The translations under genes were made by a program, and so were the position numbers. Positions 23,966 through 24,114 of a stretch of DNA of 24,114 bases are shown here, piece after piece; position 1 is the first letter of the stretch; every line of letters begins with the position of its first letter. The notes under the pieces were generated by a model. The model ran no database searches, was not told the origin of the DNA, and was given only the letters and a program-made list of their open reading frames with translations. The DNA is from Bacteroidales bacterium (GTDB lineage Bacteria > Bacteroidota > Bacteroidia > Bacteroidales > UBA932), in assembly GCA_017383945.1 (NCBI GenBank), contig JAFNUQ010000042.1, positions 1-24,114 of the forward strand, in the 5' to 3' direction.

Positions 23966-24114
23966 GTGAAAAATGTACTGATCATATTACTCTGCCTTGC
24001 TCTTGTGGGATGTAAAAACAAGAGCACAGAATCTTCTTTGCAGACCAGGGCTTTTCCTATAGTAACCGTTCCCGGTATGATAACCGCTCCGGGGGAGCGT
24101 CTGGACTATATGAT
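23966..24114 (+). CDS. Lipoprotein, N-terminal part; possibly DUF5106-like
   Basis: The first 49 codons of a gene cut by the right edge. Translation from GTG at 23966 gives a lipoprotein signal (MKNVLIILLCLALVGC, a perfect LVGC lipobox) and then KNKSTESSLQTRAFPIVTVP, followed by GMITAPGERLDYM. The VPGMITxPxERxxY pattern is what I recall from the start of DUF5106-containing Bacteroidota lipoproteins, often joined to a thioredoxin-like domain. Nothing of such a domain is in view, so the family call is tentative; the lipoprotein call is firm. No in-frame ATG is nearby, so GTG is the likely start. It is divergent from the protease-barrel gene across 83 bases. Confidence 0.65.
   Translation, partial: MKNVLIILLCLALVGCKNKSTESSLQTRAFPIVTVPGMITAPGERLDYM

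Noticed and set aside
1..24114. CRISPR array, tRNA/rRNA genes, transposon ends or an integrated element
   Set aside because: No regularly spaced repeats, cloverleaf-like sequences, transposase or integrase frames, or long terminal repeats were seen by eye.

Overview
The window is about 24 kb of densely packed bacterial chromosome and almost certainly comes from a Bacteroidota (Bacteroidales-like) genome. I see that in the promoters, which repeatedly carry the Bacteroidota -7 element TAnnTTTG, sometimes with a TTTG/TTG -33 element 19-20 bp upstream. Start codons mostly lack a clear Shine-Dalgarno sequence. The gene content also fits: an EF-G paralog with an altered G domain, an S46 dipeptidyl peptidase, GH2 and GH28 exported glycoside hydrolases, a YfhO-like membrane protein, a DUF5106-like lipoprotein, and an Mrp ATPase without the CxxC motif. 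I cannot name the species. I see no tRNA, rRNA, CRISPR array, insertion sequence, integrase or phage gene. No gene-free stretch exceeds about 185 bases.

Layout. 1-2723 (minus strand): the start of a LOG-like Rossmann protein, a terminator, the EF-G2 paralog, and a 63-residue helical protein upstream of it. 2724-2904: an AT-rich divergent control region with several GTTC half-sites. 2905-8423 (plus): a small XRE regulator, then rnhB, an S46 (DPP7-type) dipeptidyl peptidase, mrp, rsmA and an HD-domain hydrolase. From rnhB onward these are packed with short gaps or overlapping stop/start codons and look like one transcription unit. 8468-11488 (plus): a small beta-barrel protein with a C7 tract in its promoter, and a GH2 glycosidase, each with its own promoter. 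15386-11498 (minus): a GH28 polygalacturonase followed one base later by mutS. 15465-19141 (plus): a family-4-like glycosyltransferase overlapping a YfhO-like membrane protein. 19217-20359 (plus): galK. 23882-20363 (minus): a 974-residue exported protein joining a metallopeptidase region, a beta-propeller and a C-terminal barrel, followed by a CpXC zinc-binding protein. 23966-end (plus): the start of a lipoprotein.

How the parts relate. Envelope and nutrient-scavenging genes (S46 peptidase, GH2, GH28, exported protease-barrel, lipoprotein, glycosyltransferase/YfhO pair) are interleaved with core information genes (EF-G2, RNase HII, RsmA, MutS, Mrp). A sugar link is possible: the GH2 enzyme may release galactose, which GalK would phosphorylate. 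They have separate promoters, and no galT, galM or transporter is present here.

Most worth a second look: the protease-propeller-barrel plus CpXC pair; EF-G2 with altered GTPase residues; the GTTC-repeat control region between the 63-residue protein and the XRE regulator; -7 boxes so close to ATG codons that the mRNAs should be leaderless; the polygalacturonase-mutS unit; and the C7 tract inside the promoter of a small outer-membrane protein. Everything comes from reading the sequence by eye; no database search was run.
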